From an uncultured Eisenbergiella sp. (lineage in GTDB: Bacteria; Bacillota; Clostridia; Lachnospirales; Lachnospiraceae): 64,000 nt of DNA. The DNA lies in contig CANQUI010000001.1 in the NCBI GenBank assembly GCA_947626995.1, forward strand, positions 59,234-123,233. The letters run 5' to 3'. A program made the position numbers and the translations under genes. Shown piece after piece: positions 35,267 through 43,591 of the stretch (position 1 is its first letter; every line of letters starts with the position of its first letter). The notes under the pieces are model-generated. The model saw only the letters and a program-made list of their open reading frames with translations. It was not told where the DNA came from and did no database searches.

Positions 35267-36181
35267 ATGAAAATACTGATCACAGGAGCAGGGGGATTTA
35301 TAGGCAAAAGACTGGCCAAAAGGCTGTCGGAAATACCGGGGATGGAAATTTACGGCCTTTCCCGGGAAGGAACAAATCTGTTTCCGGGCGTTGTGCCTGT
35401 CCGGTGCGATATACTGGATGCCGACGGAGTGGAACGGACGTTTCAAAACTGCCGGTTTGACAGAGTCATTCACCTTGCCGCCATTACGGAACATAAGGAA
35501 GTCGTAGACCGGAAGCTAAAAACGTTGGAAATCAATTTGCAGGGGACCATGAACCTTCTGGACAGTTTTAACAGACACTGTACGGGAAGCCAGTTCCTCT
35601 ATGCGTCCACGGGAAAGGTTTACGGAGAAACCGATGAAATGCCCATATCGGAACGGGCGCTGGTCAATCCCACGACCGTTCTGGGAAAGGCAAAGCGGAT
35701 TACGGAAAATATCGTGGATTTTTATGCGGTGCCAGCCAACCGATATTTAATTTGCCGGATCTTCAATATCTATGGGGAATTTCAGAAAAGGAATTTCGTG
35801 GTGCCGACCATTCTGGATCAGTTGGACAGTCCGGCGATCCACCTCGGGAACCTGCATGACAAGCGGGATTATCTGTATATTGACGATCTGATCGCTGCGT
35901 TTCTTGCCTGCATCCGTTCTCCTTTCAAATTTGAGAACGTGGACTATGTAAATATCGGAAGCGGGACGGCTGTCAGCGTGGCCGATATTCTGAAAGAAAT
36001 GGAGACGCTTCTGGGAAGAAAGCTGCAGGTGGAAACGGATGCTTCCCGGTTTCGTAAGGATGAGACATCGGTGGAGATCTGCGACCATGGCAGGCTCACC
36101 GAACGGACGGGATGGGAACCGGAGTTTTCGCTGCGGGAAGGGATGGAGAGAACGCTGAAAAAAGAGGGGCGTCTTCCATGA
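35267..36181 (+). CDS. NAD-dependent epimerase/reductase-like SDR lacking the catalytic Tyr
   Basis: 304 residues from ATG 35267, GGGAGGA six bases upstream; ATG 35246 is the longer option. Rossmann motif TGAGGFIGKRLAKRL, then HLAAITEHKEVVD, YASTGKVYGE and IFNIYGEFQKRNFV follow the extended-SDR pattern. The segment that should read Y-G-x-S-K-x-x-x-E reads LGKAKRITE, so the catalytic tyrosine is Leu (codon ctg) while Lys and Glu are kept. It could use another acid, act with the upstream dehydratase, or be a structural partner. By position it would be the reductase or epimerase completing a GDP-6-deoxy sugar. Confidence 0.75.
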   Translation: MKILITGAGGFIGKRLAKRLSEIPGMEIYGLSREGTNLFPGVVPVRCDILDADGVERTFQNCRFDRVIHLAAITEHKEVVDRKLKTLEINLQGTMNLLDSFNRHCTGSQFLYASTGKVYGETDEMPISERALVNPTTVLGKAKRITENIVDFYAVPANRYLICRIFNIYGEFQKRNFVVPTILDQLDSPAIHLGNLHDKRDYLYIDDLIAAFLACIRSPFKFENVDYVNIGSGTAVSVADILKEMETLLGRKLQVETDASRFRKDETSVEICDHGRLTERTGWEPEFSLREGMERTLKKEGRLP

Positions 36182-36212
36182 CGTTTGGGATGCAGTGTGA
36201 AAAGGCGAAAAG

Positions 36213-38249
36213 ATGACCAAAAAGACAGGGATCCTGTGTATCCTGATTCTGATTCTGTCAGGCATCGGATATGGAGCAGCATGGATCAGGCCGGCCTATC
36301 TGGAATATCAGACGATAGGCGGGCAGGAGGGAGCAATCGTTTCTGCGGAAGACGGGAAACAAGAAAATGTCGTGTCATTTCGGATGCCGTATGATATTTT
36401 ATGCGGCGTAGTGACGGATTCGGATAACGGCGCCCAATCGTATACGATTGTAGAGGCAAAGACCCAAAAGACCCTTTTGAAAAGCAGGGCAGAGAATGGG
36501 GTTTTTGTGCAAAGGCTTACCCATAACGTGCCGGTAAAGAAGAATGAAATCTATGAACTGCATCTGGAGGCAGGCAAAGCTCCAAAACCGTCCGGGGTGG
36601 GGATCGGGGGCGGGCCGCTCCTTCGGATCTACGGGGGCGACCGCAGCCGGTGGTGGTTTGCATGGACGACTTTGCTTGCCGTCTTGCTGTTTGCCTTTGG
36701 ATTCTGCCGGATCCGACTGATGAAGAAGGGGCGGGATTGGAGACAGAGCCGGGTTTTTTGCAGTCTGCTTCTTTTCTTTCTTATTTTATCCCTTTGGTCC
36801 GTATTTGCCTTACAGGACCGCCATGGCGACGAAACCGCCGTGATTATGGAAGGCATGCTTCTGGCAAAGGGGAAGGTGCTGTATCGGGACTGCATTGAAC
36901 AGCATATGCCGTTGGCCTCCTATTTGTGCGCGGTCTTTGCCGGATTGGGGGCGGAAACAATTTTGCAGTTTCGTCTTTCCTGGTATCTGTTGTTATCCGC
37001 GATCTGGGGATGCCTGTACTGGCGTCATGGGGGCCGTTTCAAAAAAAGGATATTTTTTCTTCCCCTCCTGCATGCCCTGTTCGTTCCTTCCGGCGTGGTC
37101 CCCTATGGGTACGTGTTACTGGGAGACGGCATATTTGAGATCAGTATGATCGCTTTTATTCTGGAATTTCTCCGGTACCTGGAGGACCAAAGGCTGGGCT
37201 GGGGACGTTGCGCTATTTTCTCGGTCTGTTTCCTGGGATGTTTCGGTACGGAGTTTGTCAGCCTTTACGCCCTGTTTGGCCTTTTCCTGTTCGCGCTTTA
37301 TAAAGAGGCGGGATATTGGAAAGGGACAGGCCCCGGGATCCGAAAGGTGATCGGGCGATATGGCAGGCTGGCGATCTGCTTTTTGATACCGGCCGCTGCC
37401 GTTGCCGCATATTTTATGTCTCATCACGCCCTCCACGATCTGTATGATCAAACCTACCGGTTTAATACGGAAGTTTATTCCGCGTATAATGGAGGACTCG
37501 GGATCAATAAGATCACGCCGTTTTTTTACGGGATTCAAAACTGCCTCAAATTTGCGGTCATGCAGATCCGATCTTTTTTGAACCCGTACGGTCTGATGCG
37601 TCTGCTGATATTCGCGGGGGCTGCGTTCTCCGTATTTTCGCTGATAAAGAGCAAAAGATATGAGACCGCGACCTGTCTTGGTTTGTGTATTTGCCTGTGC
37701 GCCATCCGATTGATCAACAATAAGAATGATCTTTCTTATCACGGGGCCTGCGCGTGGGGGCTTATGATTCTTGCTGCGGCGCTTTATTGGAAGCCGTTTC
37801 CGGGAAGAAGCGGAAGGATTTTGACCGCCTGTGTTCTGCTTCTGGCGGTTGGGATTTATACGGGATCCTTTTATAAGGCGCTGTGCAACCCGGAACCGAC
37901 GGTCTCGGACCTTGAGCACGCGGTGGTGGAACGGACGGAGGAAGGAGAAGCCGTTTTTATGGACGCTTTTGATACCCTCTCCCCCTACCTGCTCTATCGG
38001 AACCGGTATCCGGCCAACCGGCTGCTTTGGATGCTGCCGTGGTACCTGGACCGGTATGAACAGACGGCGATCGACGATTTAAACGCGCATCAGCCCGGAC
38101 TTGTTATTTTTGATGAATCGAGAAGAATATGGGGATCCCCGGTGCGTTTCGATGCACTGCCGGATGCGCTGCGGGAGAATTATACCCAACTTTCCGATGA
38201 TGAGGCGGATGGCTGGAAGTATCGGGTCTGGGTGCGAAACGCTCCATGA
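36213..38249 (+). CDS. GT-C fold membrane glycosyltransferase, paralog 1
   Basis: 678 residues. One N-terminal helix, then an outer segment of about 110 residues (RPAYLEYQTIGG, SFRMPYDILCGV, NVPVKKNEIYELHL) ending at RIYGGDRSRWWFAW, then a multi-helix domain. The outer loop RHGDETAVIMEGMLLAKGKVLYRDCIEQHMP looks like the GT-C acidic motif followed by a YRD..hP lipid-phosphate site. The tail LLYRNRYPANRLLWMLPWYLDRYEQ is strongly shared with the proteins at 47474 and 49794. It should transfer a sugar from Und-P to the exported glycan. No G tract is present here. AAAGGCGAAAAG precedes ATG 36213. Confidence 0.75.
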   Translation: MTKKTGILCILILILSGIGYGAAWIRPAYLEYQTIGGQEGAIVSAEDGKQENVVSFRMPYDILCGVVTDSDNGAQSYTIVEAKTQKTLLKSRAENGVFVQRLTHNVPVKKNEIYELHLEAGKAPKPSGVGIGGGPLLRIYGGDRSRWWFAWTTLLAVLLFAFGFCRIRLMKKGRDWRQSRVFCSLLLFFLILSLWSVFALQDRHGDETAVIMEGMLLAKGKVLYRDCIEQHMPLASYLCAVFAGLGAETILQFRLSWYLLLSAIWGCLYWRHGGRFKKRIFFLPLLHALFVPSGVVPYGYVLLGDGIFEISMIAFILEFLRYLEDQRLGWGRCAIFSVCFLGCFGTEFVSLYALFGLFLFALYKEAGYWKGTGPGIRKVIGRYGRLAICFLIPAAAVAAYFMSHHALHDLYDQTYRFNTEVYSAYNGGLGINKITPFFYGIQNCLKFAVMQIRSFLNPYGLMRLLIFAGAAFSVFSLIKSKRYETATCLGLCICLCAIRLINNKNDLSYHGACAWGLMILAAALYWKPFPGRSGRILTACVLLLAVGIYTGSFYKALCNPEPTVSDLEHAVVERTEEGEAVFMDAFDTLSPYLLYRNRYPANRLLWMLPWYLDRYEQTAIDDLNAHQPGLVIFDESRRIWGSPVRFDALPDALRENYTQLSDDEADGWKYRVWVRNAP

Positions 38250-38252
38250 CCG

Positions 38253-38286
38253 GATGCCTGTCCCGGTTCCGGCATCAAACATTTTT
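38253..38286 (+). terminator. possible weak terminator or attenuator hairpin
   Basis: GATGCC, a 12-base loop and GGCATC form a six-base-pair stem between the GT-C gene and gmhA, followed by aaac and five T. The stem is short and the U-tract interrupted, so only partial termination is plausible. Confidence 0.3.
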
Positions 38287-38315
38287 CGAAGGAAGAGAAA
38301 GGAATATTCACCGAT

Positions 38316-38903
38316 ATGGAATATCAGGAGATGATCCGAAAATATATCGCAGATGAGATGGATGTGCTCAGCAGGCTGGATGTGGAGGCGATCAACGCCG
38401 TGATGCGGGAGTTAAAAGGCGCGTTTGACCGCGGCAGCACCGTTTACGTATTCGGCAACGGCGGCAGCAGCGCCACGGCCAGCCATTATCAGAATGATTT
38501 CAATAAAGGGATCTCGGAGCATACGGAGCAAAAATTCCGTTTCTGCTGTCTGAACGACAATATCGCCACGGTCATGGCGGTTGCCAACGATATCGGGTTT
38601 GAAGAGGTGTTTCGTTTTCAGCTGCGCGGGCGGTTAAAGCCGGGAGATCTGGTGTTGGCAATTTCCGGAAGCGGCAACAGCAAAAATGTGCTCAATGCGG
38701 CGGAATATGCCAAAGAGCAGGGAAATACCGTCGTGGCGATCACCGGATATGACGGCGGCAGGCTGGATGAACTGGCGGACTGTCATTTGCATGCCCCCGT
38801 TATGAGCATGCAGATCACGGAAGATATTCATATGATCTTTGATCATCTGATGATGAGTATATTCTGTAAAACCATGTGTCAGATCGATCATTTGAAAAAA
38901 TAG
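38316..38903 (+). CDS. gmhA: sedoheptulose-7-phosphate isomerase (GmhA-like SIS protein)
   Basis: 195 residues. FGNGGSSATASHYQNDF and LAISGSGNSKNVLNAAEYAKEQG are the two phosphosugar-binding SIS motifs, and QITEDIHMIFDHLMMSIF is the C-terminal helix with the conserved Glu/His of GmhA. It converts sedoheptulose 7-phosphate to D-glycero-D-manno-heptose 7-phosphate in the cytoplasm. Length matches GmhA (about 190). The downstream HddA-like kinase and the HddC-GmhB fusion complete the route to GDP-heptose, which supports this over other SIS functions. Confidence 0.9.
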   Translation: MEYQEMIRKYIADEMDVLSRLDVEAINAVMRELKGAFDRGSTVYVFGNGGSSATASHYQNDFNKGISEHTEQKFRFCCLNDNIATVMAVANDIGFEEVFRFQLRGRLKPGDLVLAISGSGNSKNVLNAAEYAKEQGNTVVAITGYDGGRLDELADCHLHAPVMSMQITEDIHMIFDHLMMSIFCKTMCQIDHLKK

Positions 38904-38951
38904 ACGAAAGACGAAGACGGGAGATATTGTCTTTCCTGCTGTGTGGCAGCG

Positions 38952-38976
38952 CATATTTACCTATGATTATGGCCAG
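38952..38976 (+). promoter_or_regulatory. degenerate copy of the shared promoter box
   Basis: In the 151-base gap after gmhA, catatttacctatgatta resembles the tatatttaactatgatt found at the GT-C promoters. An upstream TTGTCT is 19 bases from CATATT, so promoter strength is doubtful. It may mark where a promoter/leader unit once lay ahead of the GT2 gene. Confidence 0.35.
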
Positions 38977-39054
38977 TCGGTTTTTTATCGTTAATTTGCG
39001 GGAAAATAATGATTGCGTCAGCACAATGCCAAATGAGAAAGGATGAGGGAAATC

Positions 39055-39798
39055 ATGGGAAAAAGCATTTCTATCGTGATGTTGGTTTATAACGAAGCAG
39101 AGATCATTGAGAAAGTCATACGCGAGTATTATGAAAAGGTTTTTGTAAAGCTGGAGGATGCGGAGTTTATCGTGGCGGAAGACGGCAGCCGGGACGGCAC
39201 AAAGGAGATTCTGGCCCGTCTGGCGCAGGAACTGGATATCCGTCTGGTCAGCGGCGAGGAACGCAAAGGATACGTAAAAGCGTACCAGGATTCCATCCGT
39301 CTGCCCCGGAAGGATTATATTTTTTTCACCGATTCCAGCGGGAAGCATCTGCCGGAGGATTTCTGGGAGATGTATCCGTTTACGGAAACGTATGACGTGA
39401 TTTCCGGGTATAAAGTCAAACGTAAGGATCCGTTTTACCGGATTGTGATGACGCGGGTGTTCAATACATTGGTCAATTTGTATTTCGGGACAAAGTTTAA
39501 GGATATTGACAGCGGCTTTAAGCTGATCCGGCGTGAAGCGATGCTGGATATCCTGCAGGACGACTGGATCTGTACGGATCTGATCTCGTTTGAAACGATG
39601 GTACGGCTTTCCTATCGCGGGTATCGGATTAAGGAGGTTCCGGTGCGGCACCGTCCCCGGGAAAACGGTCCGTCCAGAGGACTGCCTTTGAAAAAGATTC
39701 CCAAAGTGATTCGGATGGTGCTGTCCAATTTCGCCGCCGTCAAGAAAGACGCCAGAATCTGCGCGGCCAAAAGCAGAAAACAGGGGGACGAGAAATAA
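39055..39798 (+). CDS. GT2 dolichol-phosphate mannosyltransferase-like protein (polyprenyl-P sugar synthase)
   Basis: 247 residues from ATG 39055 (GAGGGA four bases upstream); ATG 39043 is four codons earlier. SIVMLVYNEAEIIEKVIREYY, FIVAEDGSRDGTKEIL, and FKDIDSGFKLIRREAMLDIL are DPM1-type motifs. The usual DxD region reads FFTDSSGKH. No C-terminal membrane helices, as in soluble DPM1 enzymes. Such proteins load a sugar onto undecaprenyl phosphate, supplying donors for GT-C transferases like those encoded around it. It sits between gmhA and hddA with a TAATG overlap, so the sugar may be a heptose; this is inference. Confidence 0.82.
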   Translation: MGKSISIVMLVYNEAEIIEKVIREYYEKVFVKLEDAEFIVAEDGSRDGTKEILARLAQELDIRLVSGEERKGYVKAYQDSIRLPRKDYIFFTDSSGKHLPEDFWEMYPFTETYDVISGYKVKRKDPFYRIVMTRVFNTLVNLYFGTKFKDIDSGFKLIRREAMLDILQDDWICTDLISFETMVRLSYRGYRIKEVPVRHRPRENGPSRGLPLKKIPKVIRMVLSNFAAVKKDARICAAKSRKQGDEK

Positions 39799-40790
39799 TG
39801 ATTATTACCAGAACCCCGTTTCGCATCAGCTTCGCGGGCGGCGGCAGCGATCTCCCGTCTTTTTACCGGCGGCACGAGGGCTGCGTACTGTCCACTACGA
39901 TCAACAAGTATATGTATGTGATGATCCATCCTACTTTTAACCGGCTGGATACCGTGGTAAAATACAACCAGACCGAGACCGTGCAGGACATCCGCATGAT
40001 ACGCCACCCTATCGCCCGACAGCTTTTGCTGGACCATAAAGTATGTGGGGTCGAGATCGTCAGCACCGCCGACATCCCTTCCGGTACGGGCCTGTCCACC
40101 TCCAGCGCGTATACGGTGGGCCTGATCCACGCGCTGCATGCGTTTTCGGGCAAGTTCTGTTCGCAGGAGCGTATCGCCCGGGAGGCCTGCGAACTGGAAA
40201 TTGAAAAGCTGGGAGAGCCCATCGGCAAGCAGGATCAGTACGGAACGGCCGTGGGCGGCATAAAGTTCATCCGTTTCTGTCAGGACGATTCCGTGGAAGT
40301 CGATCCGCTCCCCGTTTCCCGCAGGACGTTAGAGGAGCTTGACAACAATCTGCTGCTGTTTTATACGGGAATCACCCATTCGGCAGGAGAGATACTCAGA
40401 GAGCAAAACGCCAACCTGACAGGCGAACAGGAAAAGTTCCGGAATCTCGTCCGCATGACGGAGCTGGCGTACGAGATGCGGGACGCGCTGCTGCGGGCGG
40501 ATCTGGACGGATTCGGCCATATCCTGAATGAAAACTGGCTGTTAAAACGCCGGCTGGCCAGTCAGATCTCCAATGATGTGATCGAGAAATACTACAGGCT
40601 GGCCCTGGATAACGGGGCGCTGGGCGGAAAGCTGCTGGGCGCGGGCGGCGGCGGGTTTTTGCTGTTTTATTGCCCGAAGGAGAAGCAGAAACGCCTGCGC
40701 AGCGCGCTGAGCGATCTGGTGGAGCTGCCCTTTCACATGGAGACCAGCGGCACGAAGGTAATCTATATCGGAGAAAAGGATTGGGACTGA
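39798..40790 (+). CDS. hddA: D-glycero-alpha-D-manno-heptose 7-phosphate kinase (HddA-like GHMP kinase)
   Basis: 330 residues. ITRTPFRISFAGGGSDLPSFY at the start, the GHMP ATP-binding motif IPSGTGLSTSSAYTVGLIHAL near residues 95-115, and LGAGGGGFLLFY near the C-terminus are the three kinase motifs; the N-terminal GGGSDLP is typical of the HddA/fucokinase-like branch. It phosphorylates heptose 7-phosphate at O-1 to the alpha-1,7-bisphosphate, the form leading to GDP-heptose. The start overlaps the GT2 stop (TAATG) and its stop overlaps the next gene. The context of gmhA and hddC-gmhB makes the substrate assignment strong. Confidence 0.9.
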   Translation: MIITRTPFRISFAGGGSDLPSFYRRHEGCVLSTTINKYMYVMIHPTFNRLDTVVKYNQTETVQDIRMIRHPIARQLLLDHKVCGVEIVSTADIPSGTGLSTSSAYTVGLIHALHAFSGKFCSQERIAREACELEIEKLGEPIGKQDQYGTAVGGIKFIRFCQDDSVEVDPLPVSRRTLEELDNNLLLFYTGITHSAGEILREQNANLTGEQEKFRNLVRMTELAYEMRDALLRADLDGFGHILNENWLLKRRLASQISNDVIEKYYRLALDNGALGGKLLGAGGGGFLLFYCPKEKQKRLRSALSDLVELPFHMETSGTKVIYIGEKDWD

Positions 40791-42124
40791 TGGAGAAAAA
40801 GAAAGAGATACTGATTTTGGGCGCCGGCCTTTCCGGCATTACCACAGCGTATTTTTTACAGGACGATCCGTCGATCGGCTCGATCACGCTTCTGGAAAAG
40901 GAAAGCGTTCCCGGGGGGCTTTGCCGCAGCATCCGAAAGGACGGATACCTTTACGATATCGGCCCGCACATCCTGTTCAGCAAGGATAAGGAAATGCTGG
41001 AGCTGATGCTGAGCGTGCTGGACGAAGGGCGCAACGATCTGGTGCGCAGCAACCAGATCCTGTACCAGGGACGGCGGATCCAGTATCCGTTTGAAAACGA
41101 CCTGTCCAAGCTCCCGGAGAAGGATTTGAAATATTGCATCAACGCCTTTAATCATAATCCCTACGAGGCGTACGAAGCGGACAATATGATCCAGTTCTTC
41201 TTAAAGACCTTTGGCGAGGGCATCACCAATACCTATCTGCGTCCCTATAATGAAAAGATCTGGAAATATGATCCGGCTTTTATGAACACCAGTATGGTGG
41301 AGCGCATCCCCAAGCCGACACAGGAAGAGATCCGGCGCAGCGCCGCCGGAGAGACCGTGCAGGGGTATCTGCATCAGCTGTATTTTTCCTATCCGTCCCA
41401 CGGCGGGATCCAGGCGGTTCCGGACGGCTTTTTGCGGCGCCTGAAGCCCGAAAAGTGCAGACTGGTATGCAATGCCTGCGTGGAATCGGTGGAACCGGCG
41501 GGAGAACGGTATCGTGTGACGGCGGGCGGACAGGTTTACAGTGCCGATGAGATCATTTCGACCATTCCGGTGCAGGCGCTGACGGAGGCGTACGCTTTGG
41601 CGACGCAGGAACTGAAAGAACATGTGGACAAGCTGCGTTATAATTCGATTCTCATCAGTTTCGTGCGGCTGCCCTATGACCTTTGCGGCGAGAACTTTGC
41701 GTTTATGATTCCGGATAAAAACGTCATCTTCCACCGTATCTCCAAGATGGATTTCCTGGGCGAGGCTTATCACCATGCGCCGCAGGAGGCGACCTATATG
41801 ATCGAGGTGACCTACCGGAAAAACGATCAGGTAGACCGTCTGGACGACGCAGCGTTCCGGGATGCGATCTGTCAGGGACTGATAGAGATCGGTTTTGCGA
41901 GGCAAAAGGAGGATGTGGAATTTATTGATATCACCCGGTATCCGTACGCCTATGTGATTTATGATCTTTCCCATACCGACAATATGGCTTTTATACGCAG
42001 CTTTTATGAAAGCTGCGGGATCCGGCTGAACGGGCGTTTCGGCAACTTTGAATACTGGAATATGGACAGGATCCTGCGGGAAAGCCTGACGCTTTGCCAG
42101 AAGATTACACGGGAGGAATCGTAA
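40790..42124 (+). CDS. FAD-dependent amine-oxidase/UDP-galactopyranose-mutase-like protein
   Basis: 444 residues from ATG 40790 (TGATG overlap with hddA; GGAGAAAAGG upstream); the ORF-track start is inside hddA. LILGAGLSGITTAYFLQ is the FAD-binding GxGxxG motif, followed by LLEKESVPGGLCRSIRKDGYLYDIGPHILF. IISTIPVQALTEAY and the closing FGNFEYWNMD are also seen in protoporphyrinogen-oxidase-like proteins of glycan loci. Possible roles are ring contraction of a nucleotide sugar, as in UDP-Gal mutase, or oxidation/reduction of a sugar. UGM hallmark residues are not clear enough to call. No membrane helix. Confidence 0.8.
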   Translation: MEKKKEILILGAGLSGITTAYFLQDDPSIGSITLLEKESVPGGLCRSIRKDGYLYDIGPHILFSKDKEMLELMLSVLDEGRNDLVRSNQILYQGRRIQYPFENDLSKLPEKDLKYCINAFNHNPYEAYEADNMIQFFLKTFGEGITNTYLRPYNEKIWKYDPAFMNTSMVERIPKPTQEEIRRSAAGETVQGYLHQLYFSYPSHGGIQAVPDGFLRRLKPEKCRLVCNACVESVEPAGERYRVTAGGQVYSADEIISTIPVQALTEAYALATQELKEHVDKLRYNSILISFVRLPYDLCGENFAFMIPDKNVIFHRISKMDFLGEAYHHAPQEATYMIEVTYRKNDQVDRLDDAAFRDAICQGLIEIGFARQKEDVEFIDITRYPYAYVIYDLSHTDNMAFIRSFYESCGIRLNGRFGNFEYWNMDRILRESLTLCQKITREES

Positions 42125-42125
42125 A

Positions 42126-43589
42126 ATGGATGTGAACAGTAAAAAACTGACCTTTGCAGCCGTATGCTACAGTTGGGCGGCGGTACTTATCTTCCTGTTT
42201 GGATGGCTGCGCTGGTATTGGGCGCTGGTCTCCATAGCCCTGTCTTTGGCAGCGCTGTACCGGTATAAAAGGGATCTGGACCGCCAGCCTGACAGAGAAC
42301 CCCTCAGGGTAAAGAAAAGTGTGCTCGTCTTTCTGGGAGTGTCGATGCTGGTCTGGCTGCTGATAACAGGCAGCGGCGCTTTTTTCGTACAGGCTTTTGA
42401 CTGGGAAAAACACAACGCCATTTTAAATGATCTGATCCAGCGGGACTGGCCGGTGTATTATCATAACGGCGAAGAAAACGCCATGCTGACTTATTATGTG
42501 GGGATGTATCTGATCCCGGCCCTTTTCGGCAAGATATTCCACAGTTTCCGTGCAGCGGAAATCGTCATGCTCTGCAATAACTGGATCGGCATGTGTTTGG
42601 CGGCGCTGCTTCTCCTGCGGCTTCTTGGAGCCCGCACGGCAAAAAAACAGATCGTCGCCATTTTGGTTTTTATGCTTTTTGGAACGGTAGCGTGGCCCGG
42701 TCAGAGTCTGTACGATGCGGTCAGAATCGCTTATCCGAATCATCTGTTTCAGTTAAAATGGGCTTTTCAGCAAACGATCGTTCCCTGGATTTTGACGGCT
42801 CTGTTTGTGGACAGCGAGGAAAAAAGCGAACACTATCTGTTTTTGGCGGCGCCCCTGCTGATTCATACCGTGTTTGGCCTTCTGGGAATCGCTCTTTTGA
42901 TGTTGGGCCTTTTCGGCTGGCGCGTCGTGACGGAAAAGGATCCCTGGAAGTGCATAAAACGCGCGTTCAGCATCCCTAATCTGTGCGCTGCGGGAACCAT
43001 GCTTGTTTTGTTTTTCTATCTGAGCGGAAATATCTTCAGCGAGAAACCGGAAATGGCGGGAATGGGGCTGTCCTGGATCGGAAGGGACAAAATGGCGATC
43101 TATCTGATTTTTATCACTACCTTCCTGTGCTATTCGGTGGTTATTTTCAGAGAGTACGAGAAAACCCCGCTGTATTATGTCACCAACGCGGTTTTGCTCT
43201 TTCTGCCCTTCTGGCGGGTGGGAATGTGGAACGATTTGTGCCAGCGCGCCTCGCTGCCGGCCATGTTTGTGCTGATGGTGCTGGTCCTCCGGGCGCTGTT
43301 TGCGTTTGTGCGGCGCGGGAGTACGGGCCGGACCGCCATACTGGTTCTTTTACTGGCTTTGGCCGCGTGGTTCCCGATTTTTATCGTTTTGCATCCCTAT
43401 TATGATACTTATGCGGGAACGCCGCTTGTCAGCGTGGACGGCAGTTCCAGATACCCCGGCGAAAGCCTGGAAAAATATGTGTGCAGAGACGGAAGCGTCC
43501 GGGATGATCTGGCCTATAATTATTATACCTATGACTATGAAGACAGCGTGTTTGTAAAATATTTTGCGAGACACGAAAGAGAAGAATAA
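42126..43589 (+). CDS. polytopic membrane protein, GT-C-like; tandem paralog A
   Basis: 487 residues with about ten or more helices. The first outer loop reads FDWEKHNAILNDLIQRDWPVYYHNGEENAMLTYYVGMYLIPALFGK, an acid-then-KHN pattern followed by YY.G.YL.PALFGK that recalls GT-C enzymes, although I do not recognise a named family. It starts one base after the FAD gene stop. The next gene, two bases on, encodes a close relative, so this is a tandem duplication. Expected to act on the outer face with Und-P-linked substrates; this is inference. Confidence 0.65.
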   Translation: MDVNSKKLTFAAVCYSWAAVLIFLFGWLRWYWALVSIALSLAALYRYKRDLDRQPDREPLRVKKSVLVFLGVSMLVWLLITGSGAFFVQAFDWEKHNAILNDLIQRDWPVYYHNGEENAMLTYYVGMYLIPALFGKIFHSFRAAEIVMLCNNWIGMCLAALLLLRLLGARTAKKQIVAILVFMLFGTVAWPGQSLYDAVRIAYPNHLFQLKWAFQQTIVPWILTALFVDSEEKSEHYLFLAAPLLIHTVFGLLGIALLMLGLFGWRVVTEKDPWKCIKRAFSIPNLCAAGTMLVLFFYLSGNIFSEKPEMAGMGLSWIGRDKMAIYLIFITTFLCYSVVIFREYEKTPLYYVTNAVLLFLPFWRVGMWNDLCQRASLPAMFVLMVLVLRALFAFVRRGSTGRTAILVLLLALAAWFPIFIVLHPYYDTYAGTPLVSVDGSSRYPGESLEKYVCRDGSVRDDLAYNYYTYDYEDSVFVKYFARHEREE

Positions 43590-43591
43590 AA

